From Planctomycetaceae bacterium (lineage in GTDB: Bacteria; Planctomycetota; Planctomycetia; Pirellulales; Pirellulaceae): a stretch of DNA of 64,000 nucleotides. The notes under the pieces are model-generated. The model was not told the origin of the DNA and ran no database searches. It was given only the letters and a program-made list of their open reading frames with translations. The translations under genes were made by a program, and so were the position numbers. The stretch spans positions 1-64,000 of the forward strand of contig JACKHN010000016.1 of assembly GCA_020638975.1 (NCBI GenBank), written 5' to 3'. Of the stretch, positions 33,511 through 41,832 are shown piece by piece (position 1 is the stretch's first letter; each line of letters starts with the position of its first letter).

Positions 33511-34908
33511 ATGCAACGCAGTCAGTGGTCGTGGAGCGGTCTTCTGCTCTTGTTGTTGTTTGGCGGACTTGCGTCGCATTCTGCCGGAGCCGACGATCCA
33601 GCGACGGCGACCAACAATAACGGCGTACCCGGCGACGACTTGGTGACGACACAGCCGCCTTGGTTGATGAACGTGGCGGTGAATCGGGCTGATGGAAACT
33701 ATGCACACGGCGAGCGGCTTTCCGTACGGTTTAAGTCAGAACGCGACGCCCATGTTTACGTGCTCTATCACCAAGCCGATAACTCGACCGTGTTGATTTT
33801 TCCCAACTCGGCACAAACCAACAACCGCGTGAAAGCGGCGGAAGAAATTAACATACCCAAAGCCGACGATCCCTTTCGTTTTCGCATTGCGGCTCCGTAC
33901 GGCCAGGAAGCCATGCAAGTCATTGCATCGAAGCAGCCGATTCCTCTGCTGGATTCTCTGAGCTCGCAGGCCAGCCGCGCCGTCGCTGTTCCTGCCGACA
34001 CGCTCACGCAACTTGCTGCGACAATCAAACAAGCGCCGGGCGAATTCGCCGAGCATCGCGCGGTGATTCGCACGCGACCGGGCGGAGGTCCCTTGCCGCC
34101 GCCACGAGCACCACAGCGCTTCGCTCTGTGCGTAGGCGTCGACTTGTTGCAAAGCGAGGAGTTTGGCGAGTCGACTCCGATCGCTCGTGCTTCTGCGGAG
34201 CTGATGCTGCAAGCGTTCACGACGCATAGCGGCATGACGCCCGAGCAAACGAAACTGCTCGTCGGCGAGCAGGCCACCTCCGCTGCTTTTGAAGCCGCGA
34301 TGACGAAGTGGTTGCCTTCTGTTTCGCAGCCAGGCGACACGGTATTCCTGTTCTATTGCGGACATGGCGGACAGATTCCAGCTTTAGACGACAGCGAGCC
34401 CGACGGTTTGGACGAAGTGCTCTCGACTTACGACATGGACTCTGATCGCGTCCGCGAGACCGCCGTGAGTGACGATCGCTTGGCTCGTTGGCTGCAAGAG
34501 TTACCCGGTCGTCAGATCGTCCTGCTCATGGAGACGTGCCACGGCGGAGGCGTGGTGGATGCGAGAGGCATGGCCGGTGCGTTGCATGAGGAGGCGAATC
34601 GATGCCATGACATTTCGCAAATGAACACGGTTGTCGTCTGTGCCTGTTTGCCAGACGAGTTCTCGTTCTTCGCGAAGAAGTCGCCGACCGCGTTCATGCC
34701 AATGCTGTTCGAACAAGCGATGCGAGAATTGCCGAAACCGGTTTCTGTGCAAGCCGCGTTTGCATTCTACCGCGCGAAGTTGCCGGACTTGTTGGAAGAC
34801 GATAATCTGGGTGCGGGTGTGCCCGGAGCTATTCAGTTGCCGACGCTCACCGATCGTGCCTTGCTGCCGGTAGTGCTGGCTCCCGCAGTCGCGGACCCCT
34901 CACCCTAA
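33511..34908 (+). CDS. Caspase-like protease with DUF4384 domain, copy 2
   Basis: 465 aa with a signal peptide (SGLLLLLLFGGLASHSAGA), a DUF4384 domain (GERLSVRFKSERDAHVYVLY, FRFRIAAPYGQE) and a caspase domain with His285 in YCGHGGQ and Cys343 in METCHGGG. The usual D-S before the catalytic Cys is E-T here. It shares the layout of the preceding gene but with only moderate sequence similarity, so the duplication is old. Gap to the previous stop is 43 nt. Confidence 0.9.
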   Translation: MQRSQWSWSGLLLLLLFGGLASHSAGADDPATATNNNGVPGDDLVTTQPPWLMNVAVNRADGNYAHGERLSVRFKSERDAHVYVLYHQADNSTVLIFPNSAQTNNRVKAAEEINIPKADDPFRFRIAAPYGQEAMQVIASKQPIPLLDSLSSQASRAVAVPADTLTQLAATIKQAPGEFAEHRAVIRTRPGGGPLPPPRAPQRFALCVGVDLLQSEEFGESTPIARASAELMLQAFTTHSGMTPEQTKLLVGEQATSAAFEAAMTKWLPSVSQPGDTVFLFYCGHGGQIPALDDSEPDGLDEVLSTYDMDSDRVRETAVSDDRLARWLQELPGRQIVLLMETCHGGGVVDARGMAGALHEEANRCHDISQMNTVVVCACLPDEFSFFAKKSPTAFMPMLFEQAMRELPKPVSVQAAFAFYRAKLPDLLEDDNLGAGVPGAIQLPTLTDRALLPVVLAPAVADPSP

Positions 34909-34952
34909 CATCATTTCGCTCGTACACTGCCCCGAGACTCGTGAGTTCATCC

Positions 34953-37900
34953 ATGTTCGCTTGCTCCTCGCCGCTCACCACACGTGCAACAACGCTGGTC
35001 GCGGTACTGCTAACGATAATCGCAATTGGTCCGCAGCCAACCGCATCGGCCGATGACAACGAAAAGGTCGAGGCCTTGCGGCTGCAATTCTGGGACCTGT
35101 ACGAAGCCGACAAGCTGACGAAAGCGGAAAAGGTCGCTCGCCAGATGATTCAAATCGGCGAAAGCAACCAAGCCAACGATCCAACCCAGATCACCTGGGG
35201 CTGGGATTGCCTAGGGCAACTAGAAATCGCGTTGGCTCATTATCGTCCGGCCGCGGCGTTGCTGGAACAAAGTGCTCGGGTTCGTCTCGAGGCATGGGGC
35301 GAGGACGACTACGACTATGCAGAGACGCTGTCCCGTCTGGGAGATGCGTACGTCTTGTTGGGGCGATTCACAGATGCCGATCGCGAGTTTCAAAAAGCGC
35401 TCAAGATCCAGATCAAAGAGTATGGCGAAGACAGCGAGGAAGTGGCATACACGCGGCAGTCCCTGGGAGCACTGGCCCTGGAAATCGATAAACCGACCGA
35501 GGCGGAAGCGCTGTTCAAAGCGTCGTTGGCGGTCATGCAGCGCGAATATGGAGCGGACAGCGTGGAAGCTGCCTACTGCCACGACTACTTGGCGACAGTT
35601 TATACACAGGCAAATCGATTCGCCGAGGCTTTGGCGGCAGCAAAACTCGCCCAGTCTATCTATGCCAAGCAATATGAACCGGGGCATTCGTCGCTCGCGG
35701 TCAGTTTGGAGACGCTGGCGGAGATTGATTTCCAGCAGGGCAAGTACCAGGCTGCCGAGCAGAAACAGGAACAAGCTCGGAAGATCTACGAAGCGGCGTT
35801 CGGAAGCGACAATTCTGCCGTGGCCAGTGCGATCGGCAGCATCGGTCGTGCGCAAATGCTTCAGGGGCACTTGCGCGATGCGGAGAACAACTATAAGAAG
35901 AGCTTGGCGATCTATGAAAAGAACCACGGTGCCGACCATCCCAACGTCGCCACGGCGCTATATCAGCTCGCAGGCCTGCGGCAACTGCAAGGACGATTCG
36001 TCGAGTCCGATGCGTTGTATCAACGCGCCTTGAAAATCCGTGAAGCGGTCTTCGGCCACGACAATGTCTTAACCGCCTGGGTGCGATACGAGATGTCCAT
36101 CCTCGAATACTCTCGCGATCGTTACGCCGAAGCGGAAGCTCTTTGTGCTGATGCAGTTCGCGTGATCGAAGGTGTTTATGGCAAGACCCATGTGGATGTC
36201 GCCCTCTTCAAAGGGCATCTCGCGGACATCTATCTCTATCAAGAACGGGTGGAGGAATCGCAGGAGTTGCACCAAGAAGTGCTGCGAGTGCGCGAGGAGT
36301 TATTGGGCAGTGAGCATATCGATACGGCGTGGGCCTTGGTGGGATTGGCGCTCGTCGAAGGAGAGCGGGAGCAATACGACAGAGCAAGCGAATTGATTGA
36401 TCGAGCGATCGCCATCGGCACTGCCGCGGGTAAGGATGGACAAAACGACTTGGGCACGTTTCACGCCTACCTGGGCGAATTGCGGCTGGAACAAAAGCGA
36501 TGGGACGAGGCCGAAGCGGCTTTCCAAGTCGCACGGCGAATCCTTGCAGAACTAGGTGACGATCAAACTCCCGTGGCCGCACAGATCACAACGATGTTGG
36601 CAAAAGTCTACCTGGGTCAGGACCGCCGCCAGGAGGCCGAAGTCTTGTTGGACCAAGGGATCGCAGTACTCGATCGTACGGGGGCCTTTCCCTCAGAACG
36701 TTTCGAGGCTTATTTGCTGCGAGCGAGGAATAGCTGGGCGTCCGATCGACGCAGCGAAGCGTTGGCCGATCTACGGTCGGCTATGTCGTTGGCCGAAGAA
36801 CATCGGACTCACATTTCGGGAGGCGAGCGCGAACGAGCCCGCACCTTTGTTAACTTTGCGGAAGGCTATGAGCAGATGGTGGCGTGGCAACTGGCACAAG
36901 GCGATGTTGCCGAAGCGTTGGGCGCGATGGAGCGGGCTCGCTCGCGATCAATGCTCGACGAACTAGCCATCTCCGGCAGCAGCTTGGAAGTCGGACGCTC
37001 GGCCGTCGAGCGGGAGCAACTCCGCCAACGTGAAGCCGAACTCACGTCCCGTGTCGCGGAATTGGAAACGCAACTCGCCGCAGTTCGCGCGTCGGACGAG
37101 GCAACGTCTGGCTCCGCAAGCAAGCAACAACTCGAACAAGACTTGGCCCGTGCCCGCACCACGCTCTACGACCACTATCGCGACGCTCGCAGCAACAATC
37201 CGGTCTATCGGAATCTGCTTTCGGCAGGAACGACGACATTGCGATTGAGTCAGATTCAACGAGAACTGGTTGGCGAAAACAGCTTGGCGTTGGTCTACTT
37301 CATTGGCAAAAGTAGCGGCTACTTGGCGATCTTAACCAGCGACGCCGCGCGTCTGGTCGAGTTGTCCGTTTCCGAGGACGCCGCGCAGACGCTCGGCATC
37401 GCCGCTGGCCCATTAACGCATGACGAATTGAACCTGGCCCTCGCGGGTGATGGCGGCGTGTTGAGTGCGTTAGCATCGCCCGATAACGCCGACAAAGTGA
37501 CGGCGAAACTGCGTGTGCTATGGGATGTGCTGGTACCTGCCACCGAGCAAGCGGCCATCGTAGGTGGAGGACTCGCAAAGTTAATTGTTCTGCCCGATGG
37601 CCCACTCGCGTTATTGCCGTTCGAAGCGTTAGTCGTCGAGCGAGGCGACGCACCAACCTACTTGATCGACGTCGGACCGCCGATGCACTACGGTCCCTCG
37701 GCCACGATTCTGATGAATTTGCGACAGCGAACACGTGCCGCAACCCAAGATGAGAACCCCGTGCTTTCCGTCGGCGATCCTCAGTATTCGCCCGCCTCGC
37801 AGTCCGAAAGCGACACGACGAGCGACAGCCAGCGGATGCAAACTCGCTACACATCCTTGGGCGGCAAGCTCCCGCGATTGCCGTTTACTGCCTTGGAATC

Positions 37901-38471
37901 GACTTGGGTCAACGACGTCTTCGACGAGCAAGGCATATCGGTTCAGCGACTAGTTGGCGAAGATGCGACCGAGGCCAACGTACGTAACAACAGTCTGGGA
38001 CGCCGCTACTTGCACTTGGCCTGCCACGGATTGACCGATCAAAGTCACGGCAACTTGTTCGGCTCGCTGGCGTTGACGCCCGGCGCTGGCACCGGCGATC
38101 CTGCCAACGATGGCTTCCTCACGTTGGCGGAGATCTACGAACTGAATTTGCATGGTTGCGAGTTGACGATCTTGAGTGCCTGTAACACCAACTACGGACC
38201 GCAACAGCGAGGCGAGGGCGTGTGGGCTTTGTCCCGAGGATTCCTCGTTGCGGGTTCGCGGCGCGTGGTGGCGAGTAACTGGGTTGTCGATGACCAAGCC
38301 GGAGCGAGCTTGATTAGCTACTTTGCTAGTGGATTGGCGAATGCCGAAAAGAAGCAGGTCGATGTTGACTACGCGAGTTCGCTGCACGCTGCCAAAAAAT
38401 GGGTCCGTCAACAAGACAAGTGGTCCAGTCCTTACTATTGGGCTACCTTCGTGTTGGTAGGACCGAACTGA
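34953..38471 (+). CDS. TPR-CHAT protease
   Basis: About 1172 aa from the ATG at 34953; an in-frame GTG at 34941 is an alternative. A signal peptide (TTLVAVLLTIIAIGPQPTASA) is followed by roughly a dozen tetratricopeptide repeats (about 40-600), many of the kinesin-light-chain type with 42-residue spacing, a short coiled coil (REAELTSRVAELETQLAAV), and a C-terminal CHAT domain with catalytic His (about 1025, LACHGLTD) and Cys (about 1077, LSACNT). CHAT domains are separase- and caspase-related peptidases. Here the TPR part probably senses or scaffolds a partner, possibly one of the neighbouring caspases. Confidence 0.9.
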   Translation: MFACSSPLTTRATTLVAVLLTIIAIGPQPTASADDNEKVEALRLQFWDLYEADKLTKAEKVARQMIQIGESNQANDPTQITWGWDCLGQLEIALAHYRPAAALLEQSARVRLEAWGEDDYDYAETLSRLGDAYVLLGRFTDADREFQKALKIQIKEYGEDSEEVAYTRQSLGALALEIDKPTEAEALFKASLAVMQREYGADSVEAAYCHDYLATVYTQANRFAEALAAAKLAQSIYAKQYEPGHSSLAVSLETLAEIDFQQGKYQAAEQKQEQARKIYEAAFGSDNSAVASAIGSIGRAQMLQGHLRDAENNYKKSLAIYEKNHGADHPNVATALYQLAGLRQLQGRFVESDALYQRALKIREAVFGHDNVLTAWVRYEMSILEYSRDRYAEAEALCADAVRVIEGVYGKTHVDVALFKGHLADIYLYQERVEESQELHQEVLRVREELLGSEHIDTAWALVGLALVEGEREQYDRASELIDRAIAIGTAAGKDGQNDLGTFHAYLGELRLEQKRWDEAEAAFQVARRILAELGDDQTPVAAQITTMLAKVYLGQDRRQEAEVLLDQGIAVLDRTGAFPSERFEAYLLRARNSWASDRRSEALADLRSAMSLAEEHRTHISGGERERARTFVNFAEGYEQMVAWQLAQGDVAEALGAMERARSRSMLDELAISGSSLEVGRSAVEREQLRQREAELTSRVAELETQLAAVRASDEATSGSASKQQLEQDLARARTTLYDHYRDARSNNPVYRNLLSAGTTTLRLSQIQRELVGENSLALVYFIGKSSGYLAILTSDAARLVELSVSEDAAQTLGIAAGPLTHDELNLALAGDGGVLSALASPDNADKVTAKLRVLWDVLVPATEQAAIVGGGLAKLIVLPDGPLALLPFEALVVERGDAPTYLIDVGPPMHYGPSATILMNLRQRTRAATQDENPVLSVGDPQYSPASQSESDTTSDSQRMQTRYTSLGGKLPRLPFTALESTWVNDVFDEQGISVQRLVGEDATEANVRNNSLGRRYLHLACHGLTDQSHGNLFGSLALTPGAGTGDPANDGFLTLAEIYELNLHGCELTILSACNTNYGPQQRGEGVWALSRGFLVAGSRRVVASNWVVDDQAGASLISYFASGLANAEKKQVDVDYASSLHAAKKWVRQQDKWSSPYYWATFVLVGPN

Positions 38472-38488
38472 AACCTGTGGGAGTAACG

Positions 38489-40543
38489 ATGATGCCAATG
38501 AATCGATCCATGCTGCTGCGTGGGACGTTGCTGTTATATGCTGTGCTTGCTGCGAATATGTTTATGTTCCAAGATGCCGTCCCCGCGGCACCCGCGCAAG
38601 GCGATTCGTCGACAGGCAGCCAATGGGCGATCTTGATTGGGGTCGAGAACTATCAGTTCGCTTCGCCGCTCGCCTACACCGTCAATGATGTCGATCAATT
38701 GGCCAAGACACTTCAGGAACGTGGCGGCGTGCCCGCGCGGAATGTTGTGCGGTTCGTCGACACGGCAGATGACGAGACACGAAAGCCGCTGCAACAGACT
38801 CTGATGAAGGAGTTGCCCATCTGGTTGCAAAAGCCGGGACCTGATGATCGGCTGATCGTCTATTTCAGCGGACATGGATTCCGATCCGAGGATGGTCGAT
38901 TGTACCTCGCCCCCTTGGACTGCGATCCGCAAAACCCCGCCGAGACTGGTCTTTCGGTGGCGTGGCTGCGCGACCAACTCGCTGGCTGCCGTGCGAGCTT
39001 GAAGTTGTTGGTGCTCGACGCGTGTCACGCGGGAACAGAAAAGGGTGACCAGCCTGATGCGCCTGCGACGACGAAGAGCCTCACAGCAAACGATCTTGGT
39101 GAGCCGTTTCGCGACTTGGAAGGTGTGGTCACCTTAGCCAGTTCGACGAGCGATCAGAAGAGTCAGATTTGGGCCGAGAAACGCCAATCACTTTTTACCT
39201 ATTGGCTGAATCAAGGCTTAAAGGGGCACGCCGATGACAACGGCGATGGCACGCTCGATATCGACGAACTGAACAAGTACGTGCATCACAACGTCTCGCA
39301 AACGGCTGAGACTCGCTTTCATCGCGCCCAGACACCCGTACGAATCATTCGCTCTGGAGTGTCGGGCGTTCCCAAAGTTCTCGAACTGAACCCGTTGCAA
39401 CTGCGACACTTGATCGCGGACATGGCAGATCAGATCGCGTGGTCGATGGAAGCTCGCGGGTTGAAGAAGCTGGGCGTGATGCAGTTCACCACCGATACGC
39501 AGTTCGGCGAAACATTAGGCGGTGAGTTTGGGGCGTTGGGACGTTGGTGCGCTGCCGAGTTGGAAAACAAATTGATCGAAGCGGGCACGTTCGAGATCGT
39601 CGATAGCCGCGAGCTGGTCTCGCAACTCAAGGCGAACCAGTTCACGGTGGATCAGCTCGGATCGCGCGATGCGCTCGCGCGGCTGTCCGCGAGCCTGGAC
39701 GGTTTGCCTGCCATCGTCACGGGCACATTGCGACACCGCCAGAACCGCCAAATCACGTTGCAAAGTAAATTGAAGCAGCTCGACATCAATGCGTTAGCCG
39801 GTGCGGCGGGCGGCTCGGCTTTGCTCAACGAAAACGAATGGGCGATGCTGGGATACAGTGCCGCTTTGAAGGCCGAAGATCGTCCGCGCCCATCCGCCGT
39901 TGAGCCGCCTCAGACGCAATTGATCGCAAAGCTGGACGAGCAGGCCCAAGAAGCCCACCCGCTGAGCGATCCTAGTTTTCCTTATCGCGTCTCGATTTAC
40001 GTGAACGGTCAGGAGCGGCCCGGCGTGTTTCGCGGCAATGACTACATTGTCCCGCTGCGGAAGAATGAAGTGTATGCGATCCGCATCCAGTTGCTGGGCC
40101 AGGGAGCAACTTACATGCGACTGTTAGTGGACGGCTTAAACACGCTGCCCGAGAAGTCGATGGAGAAGGGGATCGATACTTTTGAAGTCGCTCCGATCGT
40201 CAATCTCGACGAAGCGCGTGGCTGGATTCTCGACCCTGCCACTTCGCAATCGGTGTGGGAAGTTCGTGGCTTTGTGACGGAGGTCGGGGCGGCTGGCAAA
40301 TTGCGACGGTTTGTCGTGGTTGATGATAACCTGTCGCTGGCCGCCCGGAAAAACTTCACCGAGAACCTCGGTTTGATTACGGCCGCGTTTTACTCGCCCG
40401 TCAACAGTCGTAGCGGCACGGGCGTCGAAGCCGTCGAAACCTCCGAGAACTTTCAGCAACGCCGAGGTGTCGCGCCCGGAGATCTACTCAGCGTCATCCA
40501 CATTCGTTACACAGACCCTTCCGAAATCCCCGATGGCCAGTAG
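38489..40543 (+). CDS. Caspase-like protease with CsgG/FlgO-like and C-terminal beta domains, copy 3
   Basis: 684 aa from the ATG at 38489 (GGGAG 5 nt upstream), 17 nt after the CHAT gene. The frame is open from 38399, overlapping that gene. N-terminal signal/anchor (LLRGTLLLYAVLAANMFMF), caspase domain with His129 (YFSGHGF) and Cys179 (LDACHAG), a middle part (about 310-440) that looks like the CsgG/FlgO family (IADMADQIAWSMEARG, FEIVDSRELVSQLKANQF), and a beta-rich C-terminus of about 170 residues. It lacks DUF4384, so it is a different branch from copies 1 and 2. Confidence 0.85.
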   Translation: MMPMNRSMLLRGTLLLYAVLAANMFMFQDAVPAAPAQGDSSTGSQWAILIGVENYQFASPLAYTVNDVDQLAKTLQERGGVPARNVVRFVDTADDETRKPLQQTLMKELPIWLQKPGPDDRLIVYFSGHGFRSEDGRLYLAPLDCDPQNPAETGLSVAWLRDQLAGCRASLKLLVLDACHAGTEKGDQPDAPATTKSLTANDLGEPFRDLEGVVTLASSTSDQKSQIWAEKRQSLFTYWLNQGLKGHADDNGDGTLDIDELNKYVHHNVSQTAETRFHRAQTPVRIIRSGVSGVPKVLELNPLQLRHLIADMADQIAWSMEARGLKKLGVMQFTTDTQFGETLGGEFGALGRWCAAELENKLIEAGTFEIVDSRELVSQLKANQFTVDQLGSRDALARLSASLDGLPAIVTGTLRHRQNRQITLQSKLKQLDINALAGAAGGSALLNENEWAMLGYSAALKAEDRPRPSAVEPPQTQLIAKLDEQAQEAHPLSDPSFPYRVSIYVNGQERPGVFRGNDYIVPLRKNEVYAIRIQLLGQGATYMRLLVDGLNTLPEKSMEKGIDTFEVAPIVNLDEARGWILDPATSQSVWEVRGFVTEVGAAGKLRRFVVVDDNLSLAARKNFTENLGLITAAFYSPVNSRSGTGVEAVETSENFQQRRGVAPGDLLSVIHIRYTDPSEIPDGQ

Positions 40544-41618
40544 TCGCACTGTCAACGATTGGCAAGCGTTGATCGACGATGCCGTGTCGACTGCCGACCC
40601 GCAGTTGTCGAACTTCAAAATCACTCGCGTTCACTATTTGCTGTCCCTCGCGCTGATCGATGCGATTGGTGCTGACGCAGGAGCGAACTTTCATAGCTGG
40701 GCAGTGTGGGGTTCGCGCAAGGCGGGCGTGACCATTCGCCAAGAGGATCGTGACCAGGCGTCACGCGATGCCACGGTCGTAGCCGGGATCGTCGGTGCCT
40801 TGGTGGGAGTTGGCGTGGGAATGGCGACAGCGCGTTGGTTGGATGTGAATCTACTCACGGCGACAGTCGTGTGGGTGGCGTTGGGAGTCGTGGTTGGCGG
40901 CTACTGCGGCTATCGGCTGGCGGGTTACACGCGCAGTCGCGCCGCGAGCTTGATACTCCGAGGCAATCGGATCGTGCTGCAAGACATCGGTGCCGTTACG
41001 GCACAATACTTGGATTGCGTACACGGCATGCCAGCCGCACAACCGTCACCAATCGCCGTCGAATCGTTTCTGAACAGCCTGCGGACTGGGCCGACCGAAC
41101 GTGAGGGACAAGACCTGCTTCGCGAAGCCTTCCGTCACTATGAGCAAGCACGAACGTCGGACGATCCGAAGCATCAGCACGAGTGTAACTACTTTGCGAA
41201 CTGTCTGGCCGTATTGCATGAGCACATTCGGTTGCAACCCATCATTCGCAATTCGCTTCCGTGGCTGATCAGCAAGTGTGTCACTCAGCGATTGATGACT
41301 TACAGCGTCGGACAGGTCCACTTGGCAGTTCATGATGACGTTCCACCGATCGGCGACGCGCCGTTTCCACCCACACTAGCCGAACTGAGTTTACCGGCGC
41401 TCAATGAGTTTCTTTCCGGGCCCAATGGCTGGGACGTCAGTCGTGGCGATTTGAAACAGACGCGAGCCCGCGACTGGACGAACATCCGTGAACGAATGGG
41501 TTACATTGTCAATCTGTTTCGCACGCGTCATTTGTCCGTCGACGTCGTAAACGCGCCCTACGACAACGAGCAGCTAGAAGCGATTTCCCAAGGCCAATCG
41601 CCGCAACGTCCGTGGTAG
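40533..41618 (+). CDS. Membrane protein translationally coupled to caspase copy 3
   Basis: 361 aa. The ATG at 40533 overlaps the last 11 nt of the caspase gene, so translation is likely coupled. A soluble N-terminal part of about 85 residues precedes two glycine-rich transmembrane helices (VVAGIVGALVGVGVGMATA and TATVVWVALGVVVGGYCGY), followed by a soluble domain with NYFANCLAVLHEHIRLQPII and RDWTNIRERMGYIVNLFRTRH. The second domain resembles hypothetical proteins I recall from actinomycetes, with no known function. The coupling suggests a membrane partner, substrate or effector of the caspase. Confidence 0.7.
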   Translation: MASSRTVNDWQALIDDAVSTADPQLSNFKITRVHYLLSLALIDAIGADAGANFHSWAVWGSRKAGVTIRQEDRDQASRDATVVAGIVGALVGVGVGMATARWLDVNLLTATVVWVALGVVVGGYCGYRLAGYTRSRAASLILRGNRIVLQDIGAVTAQYLDCVHGMPAAQPSPIAVESFLNSLRTGPTEREGQDLLREAFRHYEQARTSDDPKHQHECNYFANCLAVLHEHIRLQPIIRNSLPWLISKCVTQRLMTYSVGQVHLAVHDDVPPIGDAPFPPTLAELSLPALNEFLSGPNGWDVSRGDLKQTRARDWTNIRERMGYIVNLFRTRHLSVDVVNAPYDNEQLEAISQGQSPQRPW

Positions 41619-41690
41619 TGGCGTCTCCATGCACGAGCCTGCAAGCCGCGACTCAGACATGCATGGGATTACGCGACTCGATACTGGGTA

Positions 41691-41760
41691 GTGGTACAGT
41701 TTGCCGTAAGTCGGGCACTCCTGCCCGACAAAGGACGGCCAAGAGTGGCCGTCCTACTTG
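41691..41760. repeat. Partial copy of the 91-bp element (family 1)
   Basis: Inverted relative to the full copy at 17240. It keeps the terminal repeat GTGGTACAGTTTGC and both stem-loops, and matches until about 41760. The other end is missing and is replaced by the leader of the next gene. Confidence 0.75.
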
Positions 41761-41832
41761 GAGATGAATTATCGGACTGAGTTTGTTATACTTGTGGTCC
41801 CGCCACAACATCCCCACCAAAAGCAACTCGCC

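Noticed and set aside
34953..38471. CRISPR-associated TPR-CHAT (Csx29-like) role
   Set aside because: TPR-CHAT proteins occur in some type III CRISPR systems, but there is no array or Cas gene here and this protein has an export signal.
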